A DNA stretch of 64,000 nt. Source: an uncultured Bacteroidales bacterium (GTDB lineage: Bacteria; Bacteroidota; Bacteroidia; Bacteroidales; Paludibacteraceae). The stretch is taken from positions 43,821 to 107,820 of the forward strand of contig CAMOGT010000002.1 in NCBI GenBank assembly GCA_946614295.1, given 5' to 3'. The position numbers were made by a program, and so were the translations under genes. The notes under the pieces were generated by a model that was not told the DNA's origin, did not search any database, and saw only the letters and a program-made list of their open reading frames with translations. How positions within the stretch are numbered: the first letter of the stretch is position 1; each line of letters opens with the position of its first letter. This document shows positions 57,202 to 64,000 of this stretch, in pieces.

Positions 57202-58749
57202 ATGGCAGATATCAAAGTTTTCATAAGTAGCGTCCAAAAGGAATTCGCTAGCGAGCGGCGGCTCTTGTACGATTACATCCGCACAGACAGCTTGCTCGGT
57301 CGGTTCTTTGTGCCGTTTATTTTTGAAGATATGCCGGCATCGGAGGTCTCTGCGCAGAAAGCCTATCTCACCCAAGCGGCGGAATGTCATATCTACCTCG
57401 GCATTCTCGGCACCCAATATGGCTACGAGGACGAAGAAGGTATCTCGCCTACCGAACGCGAATACGATACGGCTACGGCTCACCACGCGCACCGGCTGAT
57501 TTATACGCTGCGCACAGACACGCCGCGTAACCCTAAAGAGCAAGCCCTTATAGGCAAGGTGGAGCAAGAGGTCGTCCGTCGTGGTTTTGCTACTTACGAC
57601 GAACTGCGCACAGCTGTCTATAACTCGCTTGTGGATTATCTGGTTCGGAAAGAGATCATCCGCCGTGTGCCTTTTGACGCAGCGGCTCATCCGGTAGCCA
57701 CGTATGACGATATCGACCCGGAGAAAGTGCGCACTTTTGTGAACCGAGCCAAAGAGAAACGCAATTTCCCGCTGAACTTCGAAGACGGTATCGAGAAAAT
57801 CTTCTCCGCTATCCATGTGCTCACGGATGACGGCCGCCTGACGAACTCTGCCTTACTGCTTTTTGCCAAAGACCCGCAACGCTTCTTCCGCACATCGGAA
57901 GTCCGCTGTGCGCAGTTCTATGGAACGAAAGTGGAAAAGCCCATCCGCAATTACCAGGTCTTTACCGGTTCGCTCTTTGAGATGATTGACAAGGCGGTGG
58001 GTTTTGTCATGTCGCGTATTGACGCACGTGTGGGCAAACGCGACCTCTCGCCGGACGCTCCTGTGGAATACGAACTGCCGGAGAGCGCGGTAGCCGAGGC
58101 GATTGCCAATGCCGTAGCGCACCGTGACTATACGAGCAATGCGAGTGTGCAGGTCATGCTTTTCCGCGACCGTCTGGAGATTTGGAACCCCGGCAGGCTG
58201 CCCGATGGCTTTACTATCCAGAAACTGCATGAGGTACATCGCTCCGAACCGACCAACCCCGTACTGGCTCATCCGCTTTTCATGGCAGGTTATATCGAGC
58301 ATCTGGGCACGGGTACTACGGATATGATTGCCGACTGCGAAGCTTTGGGGCTCCGTACACCCGAATTTATCCAAGCGGACGATTTCCGAACGATTATCTA
58401 TCGTCAGGAAAAAGTAACAGAGCAGGGGCAAAAAGTAACAGAGCAGGGGCAAAAAGTAATAGAGCTCGGCGAAAAAGTAATAGAGCAGGAGCAGAAAAGT
58501 AACCAAGCTGAACAAGAAAGTAACCAAGTGCGTTTAACGGCAAAGCAACGAAAAGTGTTAGAGTTTTGTGATGTGATGCCGCGAACAGCCCAAGAAATTT
58601 TAGAAATGGAAGGTGTAAAATACCAAACGCGCACTCTGCAACAATATGTAACCAAATTAGTGCTTGCCGGACTTCTGCGCCCGACCACCACGCATAAAAA
58701 CGACTCCAACCGTCGTTACATCACCGCCCATCCCTCTACCGACCGATGA
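57202..58749 (+). CDS. DUF4062 + Schlafen/HATPase-like ATP-binding + winged-helix protein
   Basis: 515 residues. Residues 1-85 match DUF4062 (IKVFISSVQKEFASERRLLYDYI, CHIYLGILGTQYGYEDEEGISPTEREYDTA), a TIR/STIR-like fold found in signalling and defence proteins. From about 180 to 390 an ATP-binding region of the AlbA/Schlafen-associated type (DDGRLTNSALLLFAKDPQ, ELPESAVAEAIANAVAHRDY with N303, IWNPGRLPDGF with N329, LGTGTTDMI). Then about four 7-residue units (EKVTEQGQ), coded by 21-base DNA repeats, and a C-terminal winged helix (455-515). In other such proteins the AlbA_2 domain precedes the ATP-binding part; here DUF4062 takes its place. Composition is like the housekeeping genes. Could regulate, or sense for, the island. 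Confidence 0.8.
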   Translation: MADIKVFISSVQKEFASERRLLYDYIRTDSLLGRFFVPFIFEDMPASEVSAQKAYLTQAAECHIYLGILGTQYGYEDEEGISPTEREYDTATAHHAHRLIYTLRTDTPRNPKEQALIGKVEQEVVRRGFATYDELRTAVYNSLVDYLVRKEIIRRVPFDAAAHPVATYDDIDPEKVRTFVNRAKEKRNFPLNFEDGIEKIFSAIHVLTDDGRLTNSALLLFAKDPQRFFRTSEVRCAQFYGTKVEKPIRNYQVFTGSLFEMIDKAVGFVMSRIDARVGKRDLSPDAPVEYELPESAVAEAIANAVAHRDYTSNASVQVMLFRDRLEIWNPGRLPDGFTIQKLHEVHRSEPTNPVLAHPLFMAGYIEHLGTGTTDMIADCEALGLRTPEFIQADDFRTIIYRQEKVTEQGQKVTEQGQKVIELGEKVIEQEQKSNQAEQESNQVRLTAKQRKVLEFCDVMPRTAQEILEMEGVKYQTRTLQQYVTKLVLAGLLRPTTTHKNDSNRRYITAHPSTDR

Positions 58750-58782
58750 CCGGGACACAACCGAGATAAGACCGGGACACAA
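58748..58782 (+). repeat. Two GACCGGGACACAA repeats at the island junction
   Basis: Identical 13-base copies at 58748-58760 and 58770-58782, spaced 22 bases (two helical turns), beginning in the stop codon of the DUF4062 gene. Composition turns A+T-rich immediately after. Confidence 0.7.
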
Positions 58783-58820
58783 ATAAACGAAAGTAAACCA
58801 TAAAATTAAAATGCCCTGTA

Positions 58821-59396
58821 ATGTTTGATATTGGAGAATATATAGAGGGGAAAATCCTGTTTGAAATAGCAAAAGAATCGCCGGTTCGTTTGTGCGGATT
58901 TATTGTGTATTCAAGAAAACATCCGCACGTTGCCAAAGTTCTGCGCGACGAAGATTACTGGCGGGAACTGGATGCCATTTCCGGAGTCAACTGGCCAATA
59001 TTTGCTATCCGCCCGGTAAGTCCGAATGGTTATTATACACGCAGAGATGCTATGCAATACGAGGCTAACGAAAACGCAGTGCGTACTTGCCTTGAAATGG
59101 AAGATTCTGAATTACCTTGCTTTGTGTGTTTTATATGGGATGACCAAGGCAATTTGAAAAAAATCTCCCATAAAATAGATGACAGGACACTGGAGACGAC
59201 ACATGCAGACTTGCGCAATCTGGTAACTCGTGTAGCAGATGCGATCAATGCCATTCAACCGGAATACGCACAATCGGAAAATGTATTTAGAAATGTTAAG
59301 GATACAGTTGAAGCATACAATGCGCAGACCAGATTCTTTTCGGTGATTAATAGTGCTTCGTGGTTGCTGGATATGTTACGCAAACTTATACCATAA
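58821..59396 (+). CDS. Unknown protein of the island, 191 residues
   Basis: No family recognised. No signal peptide or membrane segment at the N-terminus; the last 25 residues (FFSVINSASWLLDMLRKLIP) are amphipathic. Middle has RPVSPNGYYTRRDAMQYEANENAVRTCLEMED and CFVCFIWDDQGNLKKIS; a thioredoxin- or SMODS-like fold cannot be argued from this. It is 71 bases after the DUF4062 gene and 20 before the methyltransferase, same strand, so likely cotranscribed. First gene of the A+T-rich segment. Possible adaptor or regulator of the system. Confidence 0.65.
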   Translation: MFDIGEYIEGKILFEIAKESPVRLCGFIVYSRKHPHVAKVLRDEDYWRELDAISGVNWPIFAIRPVSPNGYYTRRDAMQYEANENAVRTCLEMEDSELPCFVCFIWDDQGNLKKISHKIDDRTLETTHADLRNLVTRVADAINAIQPEYAQSENVFRNVKDTVEAYNAQTRFFSVINSASWLLDMLRKLIP

Positions 59397-59416
59397 AAAT
59401 TGTAAAATGATAAAGA

Positions 59417-60505
59417 ATGCCTAGAAACAAGAAATATACATATGAAGTTGTGGACCTGTTTTGCGGAATAGGTGGGCTTAGTTATGGTCTGAAATGTAAA
59501 GGGATGAAAATACTTGCAGGCTATGATGTAGATTGGACATGTCAATATGCTTACGAGACGAACACCGGCGGTGTTTTCAATTACAGGGATGTGAAAACGA
59601 TCAAAGGCGAAGAGATTAACAAATTATACTCTAAGAAGGGAAATATCATTCGTATACTTGCAGGCTGTGCTCCATGTCAACCCTTTTCTTCTTATGCTTT
59701 TAAAAATAAAGAAAAGGACGAAAACAAATACAACCTACTGTACGAGTTTGGAAGATTAGTAAGAGAGGTGCATCCTGATATTGTCACCATGGAAAATGTA
59801 CCTGCTATTGCATCTTTCAAGTTAAAATCAGTATTAGCCGACTTTGTACAAACATTGCGAGAAGAAGGATATAATGTCACATACCAAGTTGTATATTGTC
59901 CCAAATACGGAATACCCCAAACCCGCAAACGCTTAGTGTTATTAGCTTCAAGGCTTGGTGATATTGATTTAATTCCTCCTACTCATAGTAAAGACAATTA
60001 TGTTACAGTTAGAGATGCCATCGGCAATCTTCCTCCTATAGAAGCCGGTAAAGGAAGCCCTACAGATGCTTTGCACCGATGCCGTTCTTTGTCTCCGATC
60101 AATCTGAAACGATTAGAGGCTACGCCTTATGGGGGAAGTTGGCGAGATTGGCCTGCCGAGTTAATGCTCGAATGCCATAAAAAGGAAACCGGAAAGAGTT
60201 TTGGTAGCGTTTATGGTCGTATGGTGTGGGAAGAACCGGCTCCAACAATGACCACCTTGTGTACAGGAATTGGCAATGGACGTTTCGGACATCCCGAACA
60301 AAACAGAGCAATCTCGGCAAGAGAGGCGGCTCTATTCCAGACCTTCCCAACCACATACAGATTTTTCCCGAACGAACAAGAAGTTTCTCTAACCAAAGCT
60401 TCTCGATATATAGGTAATGCTGTTCCACCTAGATTGGGAGAAGTTATTGCAGAAAGTATCCAGTCACATGTTAACAATTTAAAATCTAATATTTATGGAA
60501 AATAA
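59417..60505 (+). CDS. DNA (cytosine-5-) methyltransferase
   Basis: 362 residues. S-adenosylmethionine-dependent methylation of cytosine in a specific DNA site. All main motifs: I DLFCGIGGLS (13-22), IV PCQPFSS with catalytic Cys87, VI MENVPAI, VIII QTRKRLVLLAS, IX REAALFQTFP and X IGNAVPPRLGE. The target-recognition region is about 195-290 (GGSWRDWPAELMLECHKKETGKSFGSVYGRM). Downstream overlap of 11 bases with the ATPase-TIR gene shows tight coupling. No restriction endonuclease of a familiar type is adjacent; instead an ATPase-TIR and an McrB-like protein follow. A+T-rich compared with the rest of the window. Confidence 0.93.
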   Translation: MPRNKKYTYEVVDLFCGIGGLSYGLKCKGMKILAGYDVDWTCQYAYETNTGGVFNYRDVKTIKGEEINKLYSKKGNIIRILAGCAPCQPFSSYAFKNKEKDENKYNLLYEFGRLVREVHPDIVTMENVPAIASFKLKSVLADFVQTLREEGYNVTYQVVYCPKYGIPQTRKRLVLLASRLGDIDLIPPTHSKDNYVTVRDAIGNLPPIEAGKGSPTDALHRCRSLSPINLKRLEATPYGGSWRDWPAELMLECHKKETGKSFGSVYGRMVWEEPAPTMTTLCTGIGNGRFGHPEQNRAISAREAALFQTFPTTYRFFPNEQEVSLTKASRYIGNAVPPRLGEVIAESIQSHVNNLKSNIYGK

Positions 60506-62354
60506 GACATACGAGTTGGACATTGATGTCCGCATTTTAGAGTTACTAGGTCCAAATCTCTACACAAATATATATTATGTCTTGGCAGAATTGATAGCAA
60601 ATGCTTATGATGCTGATGCACACAATGTTTACATCATAGAAAAGGATAATAAGATTATAGTGGAAGATGATGGAACAGGAATGTCATATAACAGGGGCGA
60701 CATTACCAAATACTTAAAAGTAGCTGCAATATCCCGCAATAATGATTCTGACTCAAAAACCAGTTTGGACAGACTAAAAATGGGAAGAAAAGGTGTCGGG
60801 AAATTAGCGGCCCTGTCTGTTTCAGAAGAAGTTAGAGTAATGACTATCGCAAATGGAGAAAAATCTGGTTTCATTCTATCGCGTCATCCTCAAAGCAAGT
60901 ATTTGCCGGGGATAGATGAAGACAAAATATCATTTGAGAAAATCAACAATAATGGAACATCCATTGTTATGATAAATCCTCAATACAAGTTACACAAAAC
61001 TCCAACTGCAATAAAAAGAAATATACTTAAAATTTTTCCTGCTATAAGCAATGATTTTCAAATTCATATTATTATCAATGGGAAAGAAGAACTTTTAAAT
61101 TCAGTTGATTCAGAAATAGGGCGCGAACTTTGCTCATGCATTCTTCTTGGAAAAAAATCTGCACATATCAAGTCCAAATATCGCAATGAATATCCCAATG
61201 TAGAATTGCTAGTTGAGAAAGAATCCCCTAAATTTAAGTTAATGCTTAAAAACAACAATGGTGACGAAAAAGAATATGAACTAATAATTGAAGGATGGAT
61301 TGGAGCGTATAAATCCACTCGGGGAAGAAAATTAGAAGCCACCGATTTCCCTGACAATTTTATTTCATTGTATGCACATAATAAAATGGGGGAATTCAAC
61401 ATTCTACCTGTCGTTGGAAAAAACAGTTTGATTGAATCTTTTATTGTCGGACAATTATACATAGACTTATTTGAATTGTCTGAATTACCTGATATGGCAT
61501 TAAGTAATCGACAAGGTTACAAATCTGATGACCCTCGTTATGAAAAGGTAATAGACTATGTAAAAAATACATTACTACCGGAAATCATAAATAAGAGGGT
61601 GGCATATGCAAAAGCAAAAAAAGCCAAAGAGGACAAAGAGAAAATATCTAAGCAAGAAAAAGAAGAGGCGACTTTCCGACAGAGTGTTGACTCGTTTAGG
61701 GAGCGAACATCAAATCAAATAGCAAAAACAATAGCAGGAGAAAGTGCGACTACATCTGATGCAATAAAGAAAGCGGTCGAAGATGCCATTAATGCCAACT
61801 CTAGTTTATTAGGTCTTAAACCTCGTATTGATCAACAAAAGAAAAAATTGTTTATCAGTCACACAGGAAAAGATAAAGATATTAGCGATCTAGTGTACAA
61901 TATGCTGGTCTTTAACAATGTTCCCCCTGAGGATATTATATATACTAGCTGCGATGACGAGATTAGTAGGGTTCCACAAGGAATGAATATCTATGAGTAT
62001 TTAAGAAAATTTTTCGTTGATAGTGTATCTGACAAAAAGATGTATGTCCTATTTGTAACTAGTGAGAATACAAAAACAGCATGGGGAGCCATGGTGGAAA
62101 TAGGAGCATCTTGGATTACAAAAGTAGATCATAAAATATTTAATATTAGTGGATTCCGCCCAGAGCATCCTCTTAATGATGAAGCTATGTGGAATACAAT
62201 AAATCGGGATACTGACGGACGTCTTTCCATAACTCGGTTGAATTGTGATGATTTCTGTTCTAAGATAGAACAAGTATGCCAAGTCATTGGATATAATCAT
62301 AAATCACGGGCTGAAAATAAAGAAAAACTAGCTACTTTAATAATTGTAGAATAA
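60495..62354 (+). CDS. MORC/MutL-like GHKL ATPase fused to a C-terminal TIR domain
   Basis: 619 residues. GHKL ATPase domain with N box ELIANAYDADA (32-42), G1 VEDDGTGM (56-63) and G2 MGRKGVGKLAALS (96-108). The transducer-like region (about 140-370) contains IIEGWIGAYKSTRGRKL and LPDMALSNRQGY. A charged coiled coil (about 370-410, KAKKAKEDKEKISKQEKEE) links to a TIR domain from 450 (KKKLFISHTGKDKDISDLVYNML ... IIYTSCDDEISRVPQG) with W530-x4-E535 in TAWGAMVEIGA as the predicted catalytic Glu region of NAD-cleaving TIRs. MORC/MutL-like ATPases beside C5 methyltransferases are known from bacterial restriction-modification loci (Iyer, Abhiman and Aravind); fusion to TIR suggests a toxic, NAD-depleting output. 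Function is inference. Confidence 0.88.
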   Translation: MENKTYELDIDVRILELLGPNLYTNIYYVLAELIANAYDADAHNVYIIEKDNKIIVEDDGTGMSYNRGDITKYLKVAAISRNNDSDSKTSLDRLKMGRKGVGKLAALSVSEEVRVMTIANGEKSGFILSRHPQSKYLPGIDEDKISFEKINNNGTSIVMINPQYKLHKTPTAIKRNILKIFPAISNDFQIHIIINGKEELLNSVDSEIGRELCSCILLGKKSAHIKSKYRNEYPNVELLVEKESPKFKLMLKNNNGDEKEYELIIEGWIGAYKSTRGRKLEATDFPDNFISLYAHNKMGEFNILPVVGKNSLIESFIVGQLYIDLFELSELPDMALSNRQGYKSDDPRYEKVIDYVKNTLLPEIINKRVAYAKAKKAKEDKEKISKQEKEEATFRQSVDSFRERTSNQIAKTIAGESATTSDAIKKAVEDAINANSSLLGLKPRIDQQKKKLFISHTGKDKDISDLVYNMLVFNNVPPEDIIYTSCDDEISRVPQGMNIYEYLRKFFVDSVSDKKMYVLFVTSENTKTAWGAMVEIGASWITKVDHKIFNISGFRPEHPLNDEAMWNTINRDTDGRLSITRLNCDDFCSKIEQVCQVIGYNHKSRAENKEKLATLIIVE

Positions 62355-62369
62355 TTTTATTAAAGAAAA

Positions 62370-63050
62370 ATGCCTAAAAAATGTTCGTTCATAGATAGAT
62401 TTCTTAAATGGTTTAAGAAATATTCAAGCGTTTTCAATTTTTTCGGTTATGTAATTGCGATTGCAACATTAATTATTTCTGCGCATTCTGCTATTTCGTC
62501 TAAAAAATCATTAGATCTGGCCATCTCTCAATATCAAGAATCATTATTACCCACATGGAGTTGGACAATAAACGACTCTGCAAGTATTTTGACAATCCAT
62601 TCCACAGATCCATTGGTAGAGGTAGAAGAGGTATGTGCATGTTTCCCAACTCAAATTACTGGGGAGGAACGTGAGTGGCTTAGTCTACCTAACGACAATT
62701 CACTTCATCTTGTTGCATTTAAAGGATACTTAGAGTTATTTTTTGAACAACTTTATAATAAATTAAAGATTAATGAAGATGATATAATTTGTTCTTCAAT
62801 TGCTATCCCAACATATATGCAAATATCATATATTCAGAAAGGACAACGAAGAATGATTAAGCAACTTTTTTTGTTGCGTTGTGATTTATTATATGATGTT
62901 GAGCGTCCCATACAAATCATGTTCAGCAAGTTATATTTTGAAAGGTTTTTAAAATTTGATGATAATGGGCAGGAGGCAACAGATAAGTCATACGAGAATT
63001 TAATTATAGAATATAAAACTACCCTAAGAAATGAATATGGTTTTAAATAA
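62370..63050 (+). CDS. Single-pass membrane protein of the island
   Basis: 226 residues. Basic N-terminus (KKCSFIDRFLKWFKKY) then one membrane segment about 24-42 (FNFFGYVIAIATLIISAHSAI) and a soluble C-terminal domain, presumably cytoplasmic or periplasmic depending on topology (positive-inside rule puts the N-terminus inside, the domain outside). No family recognised. 15 bases after the ATPase-TIR gene, overlapping the McrB-like gene by 20 bases. Strongly A+T-rich. May be a membrane effector or anchor; no evidence beyond context. Confidence 0.6.
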   Translation: MPKKCSFIDRFLKWFKKYSSVFNFFGYVIAIATLIISAHSAISSKKSLDLAISQYQESLLPTWSWTINDSASILTIHSTDPLVEVEEVCACFPTQITGEEREWLSLPNDNSLHLVAFKGYLELFFEQLYNKLKINEDDIICSSIAIPTYMQISYIQKGQRRMIKQLFLLRCDLLYDVERPIQIMFSKLYFERFLKFDDNGQEATDKSYENLIIEYKTTLRNEYGFK

Positions 63051-64000
63051 TCTTAAAATCGGTGATTTCTCAGATAATGGTCAAGTAACCATTATCGCCG
63101 AAGATAAACTTTGCTTCCAAGTATTATCTGCAAACAAAGGAGCAAAGGGTATTCGCACTATTTCCAAAGCTCTTCTTACTGAGTTTATTAATTATTTAAA
63201 CGAGCATCCTGATACAACTCCCAGAGAAGCACGTATAGCACTTACAGGCAGTAGCGAAATTGACAAGTACGAATACGGCTACGATTCCACATTGCTGCTG
63301 ATGGCAAAGATGGTACTGGGGAAAGAGAATGTGAATCACGCTGCACAAACACAAGGCACTAATACACAGGATAATTCTTCTTATCTCCCCTATCTGACGG
63401 CGTTGCGGACAAAGCCGTTTATGCTGTTGGCGGGTATATCGGGAACGGGCAAAAGCCGTATCGTGCGGGAGATGGCAAAGGCGTGCTGGGCTTCGCATGA
63501 GGAAGACTACGGAAAGAACTGCCCGAGGAACTTCTGCATGGTTCAGGTCAAACCTAACTGGCACGACTCATCCGACCTCATCGGTTACGTGAGCCGTATC
63601 AACGGAGAGAAATATGTGGTTGGACCGTTCCTGCGTTTTATCGCGAAAGCTATCAAAGACCCTAAACGTCCGTATTTCCTTTGTCTGGACGAGATGAACC
63701 TTGCGCCGGTGGAGCAGTATTTCGCGGAATACCTCTCCGTCATTGAGAGCCGCAAACTGCAAGACGGGCAGATTGAGACCGATCCGATAGTGCCTTTTGA
63801 GAACACCGAGGCGTATGGCAGTCTGATTGACCAACTGTTTGATTCGGATGAAGAACGCAAAGCTTACAAGACCGAAGAAGGCGGCAAGCGGCTGACTATT
63901 CCGGAGAACCTCTTTGTGGTCGGAACGGTCAATATGGACGAGACGACTTTCTCGTTCTCGCGCAAAGTGCTTGACCGCGCAATGACGATTGAGATGAACG
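63031..64000 (+). CDS. McrB-type AAA+ NTPase (3' end outside window)
   Basis: The frame runs open from the ATG at 63031 to the window edge (323 residues visible). The N-terminal ~125 residues (LKIGDFSDNGQVTIIAEDKLCFQVL ...) form a small unassigned domain, likely the target-recognising part. AAA+ core: Walker A AGISGTGKS (134-142), PNWHDSSDLIGY, Walker B FLCLDEMN (D220-E221) with MNLAPVEQYFAEYLSVIE, and VGTVNMDETTFSFSRKVLDRA (N301), which corresponds to the McrB signature (MNTxD) linked to GTP use. In the Mcr family McrB is the translocase that works with an McrC nuclease, expected just downstream. Base composition switches from A+T-rich to normal inside the gene, around 63380-63400. Confidence 0.88.
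   Translation, partial: MNMVLNNLKIGDFSDNGQVTIIAEDKLCFQVLSANKGAKGIRTISKALLTEFINYLNEHPDTTPREARIALTGSSEIDKYEYGYDSTLLLMAKMVLGKENVNHAAQTQGTNTQDNSSYLPYLTALRTKPFMLLAGISGTGKSRIVREMAKACWASHEEDYGKNCPRNFCMVQVKPNWHDSSDLIGYVSRINGEKYVVGPFLRFIAKAIKDPKRPYFLCLDEMNLAPVEQYFAEYLSVIESRKLQDGQIETDPIVPFENTEAYGSLIDQLFDSDEERKAYKTEEGGKRLTIPENLFVVGTVNMDETTFSFSRKVLDRAMTIEMN

Overview
The window looks like a chromosomal piece of a member of the phylum Bacteroidota, order Bacteroidales, probably an uncultured gut-type lineage. The evidence is: many promoters of the Bacteroidetes form (YTTG, then exactly 20 bases, then TAnnTTTG); secreted proteins with type IX-like C-terminal tails; IgGFc-binding/GCDS-repeat giant surface proteins; DUF5686, DUF3127 and DUF6242-type proteins; a tmRNA tag ending YALAA; and a Tgt without zinc cysteines. 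The family assignment below order level is a guess.

Layout. 1-4.2 kb: end of one surface protein, a modular 862-residue secreted protein, then secG. 4.2-7.4 kb: tmRNA, tRNA-Ala(CGC), an acetyltransferase/Fur-type regulator/zinc-peptidase operon, and tRNA-Arg(CCG); both tRNAs are preceded by the same hairpin element. 7.5-12.6 kb: surface protein, panD, tgt, LptF/G-type permease, small secreted protein. 12.8-13.0 kb: remnant of a decayed surface-protein gene. 13.2-21.8 kb: typA, trigger factor without a PPIase domain, mpl, OM barrel, two S41 peptidases, dCMP deaminase. 21.8-28.2 kb: secreted nuclease, pepD and asparaginase on the minus strand; orphan response regulator, rpe and a ComEC-core protein on the plus strand. 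28.3-39.7 kb: secreted protein, a 2704-residue GCDS-repeat protein, OM barrel and xseA, all overlapping. 39.9-55.3 kb: housekeeping (ddl, prenyl synthase, folate cyclo-ligase, pgk, DUF3127, recO, rpmH, rbfA, LolC-type permease, xerD, DUF5686 barrel, preA). 55.4-57.2 kb: hsp20 and a repeat-rich non-coding stretch around a small conserved gene.

57.2-64.0 kb is the most interesting part: a plus-strand defence-like island. It starts with a DUF4062/ATP-binding/winged-helix protein and continues with an unknown 191-residue protein, a C5 cytosine methyltransferase, a MORC/MutL-like GHKL ATPase fused to a C-terminal TIR domain, a single-pass membrane protein, and an McrB-type AAA+ NTPase cut by the window edge. 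Genes from about 58.8 to 63.4 kb are visibly A+T-richer than the rest, and the composition changes back inside the mcrB-like gene. I read this as a modification-dependent defence system with a TIR effector.

A second theme is non-coding. Several families of short repeats (micro-hairpin units TACA-arm-loop-arm-GGTC, G-rich units, and 10-13 bp simple tandem repeats such as TAGTTGA) occur between genes and also in frame inside conserved genes (xseA, preA, mpl, the LolC-type gene, the DUF5686 gene). An orphan minus-strand promoter at 39.8 kb drives three hairpins but no ORF. No insertion sequence, phage or CRISPR array was seen.
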